Below, piece after piece: positions 51,908 through 60,388 of a DNA stretch of 64,000 nucleotides. Each line of letters starts with the position of its first letter. Position 1 is the first letter of the stretch. The translations under genes were made by a program, and so were the position numbers. Under the pieces are notes generated by a model, which worked only from the letters and a program-made list of their open reading frames with translations, did not search any database and was not told the DNA's origin. The DNA comes from a bacterium (GTDB taxonomy: Bacteria; Krumholzibacteriota; Krumholzibacteriia; JACNKJ01): assembly GCA_024231955.1 (NCBI GenBank), contig JAAEPZ010001024.1:575849-639848 (forward strand), read 5' to 3'.

Positions 51908-52816
51908 TTACACCGGTTCCACCGGTTCGTAGAGATCGGTGATCAGTTGCTCCTCGGGGGTCGTCTGACAGTCGTTGATGTAGATTTCGAAACAATAGCC
52001 GTTACGCACTTTCTGCCCCTGGGCAGGGATCCAGGTGCCTACGAACTCCTGCCATGTCCGTCCCAGATTCATGTAGGATCCGATGTGGCGCGTTGTGGCA
52101 TAGGAGCCCGCTTCGATGGTATCCATGCGATAGCCATCCTCGCACTTCAACTCCACACCCTCGGGGATGACCACGCAGGCATCGGAGCGCAGCTTCTCGG
52201 GCGCCGTGTTTTCGGGATCGTCATGGAAGATGGCGAGCCATTCGGACTTCATCAGTTCGGGATTCTGGGCCAGGGCTTGCTGGTAGAGTTGCCCGAATGC
52301 AGGGCCGATTTCGGGATAGGGACCGACGTGACGCAGGCAAAATATTCTGCGCTGTTCAAGTTTGAGGATTTTACCCTCCATGATACTGCTCCTTTGGGAT
52401 ATGGGAACGAAGCCGACAAGTCGACCGTCCGCACTGTAGTGCACACCGGATGGCGCCGGGAGGGGGGGCACCGCTTTTCTGATTTCACGAAAGCGGGAGG
52501 GGGACTCCCCGAAGGCGGTTCGAAACGCCCGGGAGAAGGATTCATGCGACTCGTACCCCGCCTCAAGAGCGATGGAGACAATCTGCCGGTCGCTGTCGAT
52601 CAGGGTCTGCCCGGCCCGCTCCAGCTTGAGGCGACGGACGAGATCCATCACCGACTCCCCGACCTGCCCTTTGAAGACGCGGTGGAAGTGGAACGGCGAG
52701 AACATCGCCACCACCGCCAGAGCCTCCAGGCTGAGAGGTCGATCCAGATACTGCAGAATATGGGTCAGCACTGCGGAGATGCGGTTCCGGTAGATCCTGA
52801 GTGTGTCATCCTTCAT
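51908..52816 (-). CDS. AraC-family regulator with GyrI-like effector domain
   Basis: A 302-residue regulator. Two AraC helix-turn-helix motifs are at the N-terminus (about 15-110: LSLEALAVVAMFSPFHFHRVF and IALEAGYESHESFSRAFRTAFG), followed by a GyrI-like/SOUL-type small-molecule domain (about 145-300: RRIFCLRHVGPYPEIGPAFGQLYQQ, GYRMDTIEAGSYATTRHIG). This is the Rob/MarA-with-GyrI layout, which usually senses drugs or hydrophobic ligands. ATG 52816 is chosen; a GTG at 52837 lacks a ribosome site. Its target genes are not obvious. Confidence 0.9.
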   Translation of the reverse strand: MKDDTLRIYRNRISAVLTHILQYLDRPLSLEALAVVAMFSPFHFHRVFKGQVGESVMDLVRRLKLERAGQTLIDSDRQIVSIALEAGYESHESFSRAFRTAFGESPSRFREIRKAVPPLPAPSGVHYSADGRLVGFVPISQRSSIMEGKILKLEQRRIFCLRHVGPYPEIGPAFGQLYQQALAQNPELMKSEWLAIFHDDPENTAPEKLRSDACVVIPEGVELKCEDGYRMDTIEAGSYATTRHIGSYMNLGRTWQEFVGTWIPAQGQKVRNGYCFEIYINDCQTTPEEQLITDLYEPVEPV

Positions 52817-52971
52817 ATATTCCCGCTTTCGATTCACACGAGAAGGATAAACCGTTCATCTCCCAACCGCTTGACCAATCTTGCTCATTTTGGGGATGGA
52901 ATTTCGGATAGCGTGGTAGTTGTGCCGATACGGCTTCAGTGTGACCGTGATGACCTCGCCGAGATATCGTC

Positions 52972-55089
52972 TCAGCGCAACAGAAGTAGTTTGCCGCCCC
53001 GATTTTCGGTGTCGGCGGTTACCCGATAGAGGTAGACGCCCGCCGGGAGGGGATGCCCGTCACCGTCGCGTCCATCCCAGGTGAAGTCGTGACGGCCGGG
53101 GGGCAGGTCCCCCTCGCCCAGCCGGATCACCTCGCGCCCGCCGGGGGTGATCAGCCGGACAGTCACGTGTCGTGTCTCGCCGAGGCTGAACGCGATGCGC
53201 GTCGTACTCGCCACGGGGTTGGGCCAGGCACTCAGATCGCTTAACGAGCCGTTGTGATCATCGATCCAGGGTACGGCGTTCGTGTTGTTGGACTCACCCG
53301 GAGTGGGCCGCAGGGTGTCCCATACCGGACCGCCATCCTCGACGCGCCCATACGACCTGTCCGGGATCTGCATCCCGAAGGTCACGGTGTCCAGCGGAGC
53401 AACCGCGTTCAGCGTCGTATTGAAGAGGCCGAGCTCCTCGCCGGTGCCGCTCAGTTTGAAGTCGGCGTGCAGCGGTCCCTGCGTGGGTTCGCCGTCGCAC
53501 CAGACGACCAGATAACCGCCCGGCTGCAGCAGCGTGTCGGGGAACTGGTAGCGGCGCGGATTGCCGATCTCATCGCTCAGGCTCATGCCCGCGAGATTGT
53601 GCGGCTCATCGTCGTAGTTGAAGATCTCCACCCAGTCATCGAATTCGCCGTACTCATCGGCGATCCAGGTCTCGTTGTCGGCCATGAACTCGTTGATCAC
53701 AAGCCGCGGCTGCGGCGGTGTGATCGGCACTGTGTTCCGCAGGTACCCGGTGCGGTCGGCGATGTAGGGCTTCAGCCCGTAGTCCCAGCCCCAGTCCCAG
53801 TTGCGATAGTAGTCCGGGAGGTCGTAGGACTCGTGGAACATCTCGGTATCGTAGCTCCAGTCCATATACCCCTCGTAGGAGCCGGCGAAGGCCCAGGGTC
53901 CGATCAGGGTATGGATCATATCGATGTTCGCCTCGCAGGCAGTGAGGGCGAAGGGGCCGTCGACCAACTCGCGCACATAGTGCCGCAACTGCTCCACGAA
54001 GGAGGGCACAGCGAGGATGCGTCTGATCAGCGGGGGCAACTGACCATCGTGGCTGCCGTAGCCGCCGTCGCCCCAACCGGGCAGGGAGCGCTCACCCCAG
54101 TTGATCCCCATGAAATCCACGCCGTAGGTGTTGTCGAGATCGTAGGGGATGTACTCGAGGCGATTGCTGTCGGTGTTGTGGTAGAGGTAGTAGTTGTTGG
54201 CCCCAAACCAGTAATTGTCCCAATTGCCGATACACACATCCACCGCCATGGCGCGGAGGAAATTGTCCAGGCTGAAGCGGTCGCCCAATTCGGCGGCAAA
54301 CTCGGCGTCGGTGCTGTGATTGATGAAACCGATGAACCCGGCCAGATCGTCGTGAGTCGGATGATCGAGATTCTTCTCGGCGTAGGTCTCGCCACCCCCC
54401 AGACCTGCATAGGTAGCGCCCGTGCCGGGGTGGATCCAGCGCAGGTCGGCCCTGTCCCCCTGATACAGGCACTTGTAGAGGCTGCCCTCCTTATTGTCGA
54501 ACCAGGCCTGCACCATCTCCTCGTCAATTTGCTCGACGTGAATCTGCACACCCTCGACGGCCGCACCGTCGTTGATCTTCAGCAGCACGTGGTGCGCGCG
54601 CGAGGAGGGTACGCGCATCTCCTTGAGCAGCGACCAGGCCAGCCGCGAACGGATGATCGACACGTCGTTGTGCTCACCGTTCAGGTTCATTTTTTCGAGC
54701 CCGTGGAATTTCCGCCCGGACACCCAGTGATTGAAGTCCAGCTTGAACGACTTCTTGCGCGCAGACCGCGAGGTGTTGCCCCGCACGCGGATAGCCACGC
54801 TCTGTACCGTCTCGTCGATGATCGAGTTGACGAACCGCACCGAGCAGAGGCGCATTTCATCCGTCCAGGGGTTGTCGAGCATGGAGTCCAGAGCGGCCGG
54901 GGACATGGTCACTTCGATCGTCGCCAGTTCGCCCGGCCGGAAGATGTAGGCGTTGGCGAGGTTGTGATCGTTGTCGTCCAGGGGCAGGGGGACCAGCGCC
55001 GAGGCGGACGCCGAAAGCAGGAGTGCCAGAAGCAGCATCATGCCCGCAGTGGGGAGGGCTGTCGTTTTTGATGCGAAGTGGGTATGCAA
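52972..55089 (-). CDS. Secreted CotH-kinase-like protein with lamin-tail domain and T9SS-type tail
   Basis: A 705-residue exported protein. The signal is at about 1-33 (TTG start; ATG 55041 would lose the basic n-region). A CotH-type atypical kinase domain covers about 60-450: RVRGNTSRSARKKSFKLDF, GLEKMNLNGEHNDVSIIRSRLA, EQIDEEMVQAWF and YDLDNTYGVDF (metal-binding DxD region). A lamin-tail domain follows (about 465-590: LVINEFMADNETW, LSGTGEELGLFN). The end is an adhesion or T9SS-style sorting tail (WPNPVASTTRIAFSL ... GVYLYRVTADTENRGGKLLLLR). CotH proteins can phosphorylate partner proteins; a surface role is likely. Confidence 0.88.
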   Translation of the reverse strand: MHTHFASKTTALPTAGMMLLLALLLSASASALVPLPLDDNDHNLANAYIFRPGELATIEVTMSPAALDSMLDNPWTDEMRLCSVRFVNSIIDETVQSVAIRVRGNTSRSARKKSFKLDFNHWVSGRKFHGLEKMNLNGEHNDVSIIRSRLAWSLLKEMRVPSSRAHHVLLKINDGAAVEGVQIHVEQIDEEMVQAWFDNKEGSLYKCLYQGDRADLRWIHPGTGATYAGLGGGETYAEKNLDHPTHDDLAGFIGFINHSTDAEFAAELGDRFSLDNFLRAMAVDVCIGNWDNYWFGANNYYLYHNTDSNRLEYIPYDLDNTYGVDFMGINWGERSLPGWGDGGYGSHDGQLPPLIRRILAVPSFVEQLRHYVRELVDGPFALTACEANIDMIHTLIGPWAFAGSYEGYMDWSYDTEMFHESYDLPDYYRNWDWGWDYGLKPYIADRTGYLRNTVPITPPQPRLVINEFMADNETWIADEYGEFDDWVEIFNYDDEPHNLAGMSLSDEIGNPRRYQFPDTLLQPGGYLVVWCDGEPTQGPLHADFKLSGTGEELGLFNTTLNAVAPLDTVTFGMQIPDRSYGRVEDGGPVWDTLRPTPGESNNTNAVPWIDDHNGSLSDLSAWPNPVASTTRIAFSLGETRHVTVRLITPGGREVIRLGEGDLPPGRHDFTWDGRDGDGHPLPAGVYLYRVTADTENRGGKLLLLR

Positions 55090-55321
55090 GGTCGGTCCCG
55101 GATTGGTCTGGGAATGTGTCTCCGAATGGGGTGAAGCCTCAAGTATAGCATAACCGGAAGCCTAAGTCGCTGTCGGTCTTTGTGTTATTGTGGGTGGGTG
55201 ATACTTCCCGATTATGGTTTTAGATTCTCCATCATGCCCTCGGCTTACCGGTGGCCCGGCTCGGAAACGCTTACCAGAGCGCGCTCTCATTTCACTGGAT
55301 GCCGATTTCGATGAGTTTTCG

Positions 55322-56728
55322 CTAGCGGATCAGAGCCAGTTTCATCTGCGAGCCGCCGCTCGCGGAATGCGCCCGGATCAAATAGATGCCGCTGGATTGC
55401 TCCTGTCCCGCGTCGTTACATCCGTTCCAGTCCAAAGTCAGCTCGCCGTTGCTGTACCCATCGAAGAGTGTCCGCAGTCTACGGCCGCATATATCGTGTA
55501 CGGTGACCAGCAGATAGCCGCCGCTGGATTCGAAGCTGATAGTCGTCTCCGGGTTGAACGGATTCGGATAGGCGCTCAACCTGAGAGCGCCTGGCGCAGG
55601 TTCGGGAACTCCCGTCGTCCCACGATCGAGGGCCAGCCACACATTGAAGCCGGGCATTTCGTCTTTGGCGAAGACGAAGACCGGTTTCCCGTTCTTGCCC
55701 AGAGCCATATCCGAATCCCTGGCCATGTGACCGTGACCCGCAAGAAGATCGGTTTGAGCGGACCAGACGCCATCCTCCTTCGTGTAGTAGAAGATGCCCC
55801 GGAAGGTGAACTGCATTGCTCCATTGTAGTGCTCCTGGGACCAGCAGGCGTGCACGACACCTTCGGAGTCGCAGGCGATGGCCGGATCATGAGGCCAGGT
55901 ATATTGGTCGTAATAGTAGGTCAGATCTTCCGGCATGCTCCAGTCTACTGGAGGATATGCATAGAACTCACGATAGGTGTGAAGCATGGAGTTGCAAAAG
56001 CATGTGGGCTGGATTCCGTTGCTCAGCACGTGAACCACGTTGTCGGGATCGCAAGCGACGGCAAACGCGCCGGCCAGGGTATTGGGCTCTCCGACCTCTT
56101 CGGAATTGGCGTCCACATAGTAGATGGCGGAATCGGTCGAGTAGTAGAAATAGGCTCTTGAACCCGTCATCACGCCGCGTGAACGGGGGATGGACCAGGC
56201 ATCGACGTCACTTGCTATCGGCATCGGGGCTACATCGAGCCAGGCTTCGTCGAATCGCGCCATGAACCAGATGTCCATACCCTCATCGGAGTAACTGAGG
56301 TAGAGAACATCGCTTTCATGGGGAGGTGTGTCGCCCGTCAGACAGGGCGCATACAGCGGCGACCCATATTCGGGAACGATCAACAGCCCCTCATCCCAAC
56401 CGCCTCCTGCGTTCCGACGAACCCAAAGACCCGAGGCGTCGACCCAGGCGAGCCAGAACCCCTCCTCGGTCCAGGCGACGGTGGGTTCGGCGCCTACACC
56501 ATGGTCGGTGATGTCGCCGAGAGTGCCTTCGGACCAGATACGGCTGTAGACCCGCTCCCCCTCGGTCCAGGTCACGGCCACATCACCTGTGGAATTGGCG
56601 GCGATGCGGCAGTTCTCCGAGTCGGCGTCGCTGTTGGTGACCGCATGGAACTCATAATCCGCCAGAACGGAGTAGTGGAAGAGGAGGACAAGTAAAACCG
56701 TGACGATCGACAGCAATACTCTATTCAC
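55322..56728 (-). CDS. Secreted propeller-like protein with T9SS-type sorting tail
   Basis: A 468-residue exported protein with a signal peptide (about 1-23; GTG start just after GGGGAG). The body is made of sialidase/BNR-like strands (SENCRIAANSTGDVAVTWTEG, PTVAWTEEGFWLAWVDASG, PAIACDSEGVVHACWSQEH, DSDMALGKNGKPVFVFAKD). It ends with the tail SAYPNPFNPETTISF, HDICGRRLRTLFDGYSNGE and SSGIYLIRA, typical of type IX cargo. The function is unknown. A candidate promoter lies upstream at 56825-56853. Confidence 0.8.
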   Translation of the reverse strand: MNRVLLSIVTVLLVLLFHYSVLADYEFHAVTNSDADSENCRIAANSTGDVAVTWTEGERVYSRIWSEGTLGDITDHGVGAEPTVAWTEEGFWLAWVDASGLWVRRNAGGGWDEGLLIVPEYGSPLYAPCLTGDTPPHESDVLYLSYSDEGMDIWFMARFDEAWLDVAPMPIASDVDAWSIPRSRGVMTGSRAYFYYSTDSAIYYVDANSEEVGEPNTLAGAFAVACDPDNVVHVLSNGIQPTCFCNSMLHTYREFYAYPPVDWSMPEDLTYYYDQYTWPHDPAIACDSEGVVHACWSQEHYNGAMQFTFRGIFYYTKEDGVWSAQTDLLAGHGHMARDSDMALGKNGKPVFVFAKDEMPGFNVWLALDRGTTGVPEPAPGALRLSAYPNPFNPETTISFESSGGYLLVTVHDICGRRLRTLFDGYSNGELTLDWNGCNDAGQEQSSGIYLIRAHSASGGSQMKLALIR

Positions 56729-56824
56729 AATCTCCCCCTGGGTTCAATCTTGACTAATGCCGCCCGGTAAGTGTGCGTTCACACTTCACCAGGGCCACTT
56801 CTGTGTTGAGATATGTATAATAGA

Positions 56825-56853
56825 ATTATAGGTGCGCTGGATTGCCATTACAA
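56825..56853 (-). promoter_or_regulatory. Candidate sigma70-like promoter for the T9SS-tail gene
   Basis: On the minus strand TTGTAA and TATAAT are separated by exactly 17 bases, ending about 97 bases before the GTG of the secreted protein. Box quality and spacing are good, but FCB-group promoters can deviate from this pattern. Confidence 0.45.
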
Positions 56854-57063
56854 GCGGGGAGTTTTTAATCGACATGATCGGAGGCAGAGCCCTGCTGATT
56901 TGACCGGTGAGGTGTCTTTGTCTTTTTTACTATTAGTGAAACCGGTTTGATCGCGCATCCAGGCCGTAGGCTGTCGTCTTGCCCGGAAGTGTGTGGTATG
57001 ATAGAGATTGAAGTGCCGCTGTATACTTCGAGCGGCCGAAAACTCCCCGAAAGGTCACTTGAG

Positions 57064-58896
57064 ATGTCCGGCAAAAAGAAACCCACGACCTCATTGATAT
57101 TCGGTTCGCCGCGGACAATCTGGATCGCGCTGGCCGTCATTCTGGCCGTGGGCGGCATGCTGCGCGTTGCCTACATGGGTGAGCTCAAACAGGCGCCCGA
57201 TTTCAACTATCCCTTCCTGGACGCGGAATTCCACAATTACTGGGCGCGAGGTTTGGTGTTCGACGACTGGACTACGCCCCGCGACAAAGAGGATCCCCGG
57301 ATCCAGACCACACCCTTCTTCAGACCGCCCGGCTACCCCTACTTCCTGGCCGGTGTCTACAAGGTGCTGGGGGCGGGGTACGCCGGTCCCCGTGCGGTTC
57401 AGATGCTGCTTGGGCTGGTCAATGTGCTGCTGGCGTTTTTTCTGGGCCGCCGTTGGTTTGGAGCGCTCGCGGCGCTGATCTTCGCCGGACTCATGTCCAC
57501 CTACTGGATCTTCATCTACTTCGAGGGTGAGCTGCACGCGCCGGTGCTGATCGTTATGCTGCTCCTGGTATTGACGCTGCTCGTCGGCCGCTGGACCGAA
57601 AAACTGAACTGGAAGCTGAGCATCGGGTCGGGCCTGGTGCTCGGTCTGCTGGCCCTGGTGCGGCCCAACGCGCTGCTCGTCGCACCCGCAATCATCATCT
57701 GGGCTTTCTGGCTCGGCCGGCGACGCGGTTGCCGCAGCTATCTGCGTATCGGTGCGCTGGGTCTGCTGATCGGACTCGTGTTGGCGATCATGCCCGCGAC
57801 GATCCGCAATTATCGCGCGTCGGGTGAATTCGTCCCGATCACAGCCAGCCTCGGTCCCAATCTGTTCATGGGCAACAATCCGCAGTCCAACGGTCTTTGC
57901 GACGGCAAGCTGCCCGGCTACGGCAAGTTCGCCACCTGCTACGACTGGCCCGCCATCGTCAGGAGCGTCGAGCAAAAAGAGGGGCGGCAACTCAGTCACA
58001 GCGAGGCATCGGGGCATCTGCGCCGCGCGGCGACGAGGTATATGCTCAGCCATCCGAGCCATTCGCTCGAACTGCTCGGTCGCCGCTTCCTGCTGTTCTG
58101 GGGACCATGGGAACCGACTCACAACAAGGTGATCGAATTCGAGCGGAGCCACTCGCGGCTGCTCAGTTCGATCCCCTTGCATTACCCCATGATGATCGCC
58201 CTGGCCGCGATGGGACTCTGGGTGCTGTTCCGTGAGCGTCGAGCGAAAGCCGAATCAACGGGCGAGCACGATCACCGCTGGGAGATCACCCTGCTGGTGC
58301 TGGCGATCAGCGGCGCATGGTTTCTGGGGATCATGCCCTTCTTCGTGGCGGCGCGCTACCGCATGCCCGTCATCCCCTTCATGATGCTCTTCGGCGCCTA
58401 CGGTCTCATGCATCTGGTCAACCACATCCGCGCACGGGAGCGCAGTGCGGCCATCATGCTGTCGGCGGTGGCGGTGCTCGCGTTTATCCCCGCCTCGATC
58501 AACTTCATTGGCTACAGCGGCATGCTTTCCCGTTGGCATTTCGATCGCTCGATCTGCCTCATCGCCACCGGCGATATGCGGAGCGCTCAGCGGGAGCTTC
58601 TCGCCACCATCAAATGCGACCCCGAGCACGGTGAGGCATATATCTACCTGGGGTCGTCGCTGATCATGCAGCGGCAGATGGATCGGGGCATTTCCCTTCT
58701 GGAGATGGGGGTGAAACTGGAGCCGGAGAACGCCAACGGCCAATACAATCTGGGTCGCGCCCTGGAGGTCACCGGCAAGGTTGCGGAGAGTGAGTCGCAC
58801 TATCTGGCAGCGCTGCGCATTACTCCTGATGACCAAGAGGTCGCCGCCGCGCTCGAGCGGGTGCGAGCCGTGCTCGCGGGCGGTAACCAACAATGA
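57064..58896 (+). CDS. GT39-like polyprenyl-linked glycosyltransferase with TPR tail
   Basis: A 610-residue membrane protein. About eleven TM helices cover 15-505, with the GT-C acidic site in the first loop (PFLDAEFHNYWARGL) and EGELHAP in a later one. The C-terminal 90 residues form TPR pairs (HGEAYIYLGSSLIMQRQMDRGISLLEMG, GQYNLGRALEVTGKVAESESHY). Such enzymes add sugars from polyprenyl-phosphate donors to proteins or lipids outside the membrane. ATG 57064 is chosen (AAAGG upstream); ATG 56998 and the ORF start at 56947 are also in frame. The TPR tail suggests a partner protein. Confidence 0.85.
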   Translation: MSGKKKPTTSLIFGSPRTIWIALAVILAVGGMLRVAYMGELKQAPDFNYPFLDAEFHNYWARGLVFDDWTTPRDKEDPRIQTTPFFRPPGYPYFLAGVYKVLGAGYAGPRAVQMLLGLVNVLLAFFLGRRWFGALAALIFAGLMSTYWIFIYFEGELHAPVLIVMLLLVLTLLVGRWTEKLNWKLSIGSGLVLGLLALVRPNALLVAPAIIIWAFWLGRRRGCRSYLRIGALGLLIGLVLAIMPATIRNYRASGEFVPITASLGPNLFMGNNPQSNGLCDGKLPGYGKFATCYDWPAIVRSVEQKEGRQLSHSEASGHLRRAATRYMLSHPSHSLELLGRRFLLFWGPWEPTHNKVIEFERSHSRLLSSIPLHYPMMIALAAMGLWVLFRERRAKAESTGEHDHRWEITLLVLAISGAWFLGIMPFFVAARYRMPVIPFMMLFGAYGLMHLVNHIRARERSAAIMLSAVAVLAFIPASINFIGYSGMLSRWHFDRSICLIATGDMRSAQRELLATIKCDPEHGEAYIYLGSSLIMQRQMDRGISLLEMGVKLEPENANGQYNLGRALEVTGKVAESESHYLAALRITPDDQEVAAALERVRAVLAGGNQQ

Positions 58897-59075
58897 ACAG
58901 ATGGGTTAGGGTATCTCCGTAGGCTATGCCCACACCTGTCCGGGTTGCATGTTGATCATGGCGAAGCTATATTCGCTTGGCTTGCGGGAAGGCCTATGCG
59001 TCACACGGTCCGCGTAATCCCGTCTCACAATGACCGTCCACCTCTGACTTCCTTACGCAAAGGAGGGGGGGGATC

Positions 59076-60287
59076 ATGTCTGATTCAAAATCCATCATCC
59101 TTAAAGACGAAACCTACGGCGCTCACAACTACCATCCTCTCCCGGTGGTGATTGCTGAGGCGGAGGGTGTGCTGGTAAAGGACCCCGAGGGGCGCGAATA
59201 CCTGGACTTCCTGTCCGCCTATTCCGCGGTCAACCAGGGTCATCGCCACCCCAAGATCATCCAGGCGCTCAAGGACCAGGCCGATCGCGTCACGCTCACC
59301 AGCCGCGCTTTCCACAACGACGTCATGGGCGACTTCCTTCAGGAACTTTGCGCCTACACCGGCTTCGAAATGGCGCTGCCGATGAACACCGGTGCCGAAG
59401 CGGTCGAGACGGCGATCAAGCTGGCGCGGCGCTGGGGCGTCGAGAAGAGGGGCGTGGAGAACGGCAAGCAGCATATCATTGTCTGCGGCGAGAATTTCCA
59501 CGGCCGAACGAGCACCATCGTCAGCTTCAGCACCGATCCCGATGCCCGGGTCAACTACGGACCCTACATGCCCGGCTTCTCGATCATCCCCTACAACGAC
59601 ACGGCTGCGCTGGAGGCGGAGATCACCGCCGACACCGTGGCTTTCCTGGTCGAGCCGATCCAGGGTGAGGCCGGCGTCTTCGTGCCGGACGAGGGTTACC
59701 TGAGCGAAGTGCGGCGCATCTGCACCGAGAGGAACATTCTCTTCATCGCCGACGAGGTGCAGACCGGATTCTGCCGCACCGGCATGAAGTTCGCGGTGGA
59801 TCACGAGAATGTGCGTCCCGATGTCATGACCCTGGGCAAGGCCCTGGGCGGCGGCGTCTTTCCGGTGAGCGCGGTCGTGGCCGACAAGGATATAATGGGT
59901 GTCTTCACCCCCGGCAGTCACGGATCCACCTTCGGCGGCAATCCTCTGGCGGCGGCCGTCGGCAGGGCGGCGCTGGCCGTACTTGACGATGAGGAGTTGG
60001 CCGAGCGCTCCTCGGTGCTGGGCGGGAAACTGCGAGACGAGTTGCGGAAAATCGAGTGTCCTCGTCTGGAGCTGGTGCGCGGTAAGGGTCTGCTCAACGC
60101 GGTCGTGTTCGACGAGGAGTTCGAAGCGTGGACAGCCTGCCTCGCCCTGCGCGATGCCGGCCTGCTGGCCAAGCAGACCCACGGCAACATCATCCGGTTC
60201 GCTCCGCCTCTGGTGATCACCGAGGATGAGCTGGACAAGGCGATTGCGATCATCAAAGAGGTCTTCGAGAAGATTCCGGCCAAGTAA
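59076..60287 (+). CDS. rocD: Ornithine aminotransferase
   Basis: A 403-residue class-III PLP aminotransferase that converts ornithine to glutamate-5-semialdehyde. The characteristic OAT start is NYHPLPVVIAEAEGVLVKDPEG. It also has AYSAVNQGHRHPKI, NTGAEAVETAIKLAR, the Asp in FIADEVQTGFCRTG, the PLP lysine in TLGKALGGG, and GSHGSTFGGNPLAAA. These distinguish OAT from acetylornithine aminotransferase. It is preceded by AAAGGAGG. It stands alone in the window. A bidirectional terminator follows. Confidence 0.95.
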   Translation: MSDSKSIILKDETYGAHNYHPLPVVIAEAEGVLVKDPEGREYLDFLSAYSAVNQGHRHPKIIQALKDQADRVTLTSRAFHNDVMGDFLQELCAYTGFEMALPMNTGAEAVETAIKLARRWGVEKRGVENGKQHIIVCGENFHGRTSTIVSFSTDPDARVNYGPYMPGFSIIPYNDTAALEAEITADTVAFLVEPIQGEAGVFVPDEGYLSEVRRICTERNILFIADEVQTGFCRTGMKFAVDHENVRPDVMTLGKALGGGVFPVSAVVADKDIMGVFTPGSHGSTFGGNPLAAAVGRAALAVLDDEELAERSSVLGGKLRDELRKIECPRLELVRGKGLLNAVVFDEEFEAWTACLALRDAGLLAKQTHGNIIRFAPPLVITEDELDKAIAIIKEVFEKIPAK

Positions 60288-60305
60288 ATGAATTGAAGAT
60301 CGAGG

Positions 60306-60342
60306 AACAGCCTCCCTCTCCGTCAGGAGGGGGAGGCTGTTT
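60306..60342. terminator. Bidirectional terminator between convergent genes
   Basis: A 16-bp stem AACAGCCTCCCTCTCC/GGAGGGGGAGGCTGTT (one wobble) with loop GTCA. T-richness is slight (TTTG on the plus side), but the stem is very strong. Confidence 0.8.
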
Positions 60343-60388
60343 GCATCAGGTCTGCTCCCGCAGGGGGAATTGAAGTTGCACGGCAGCC

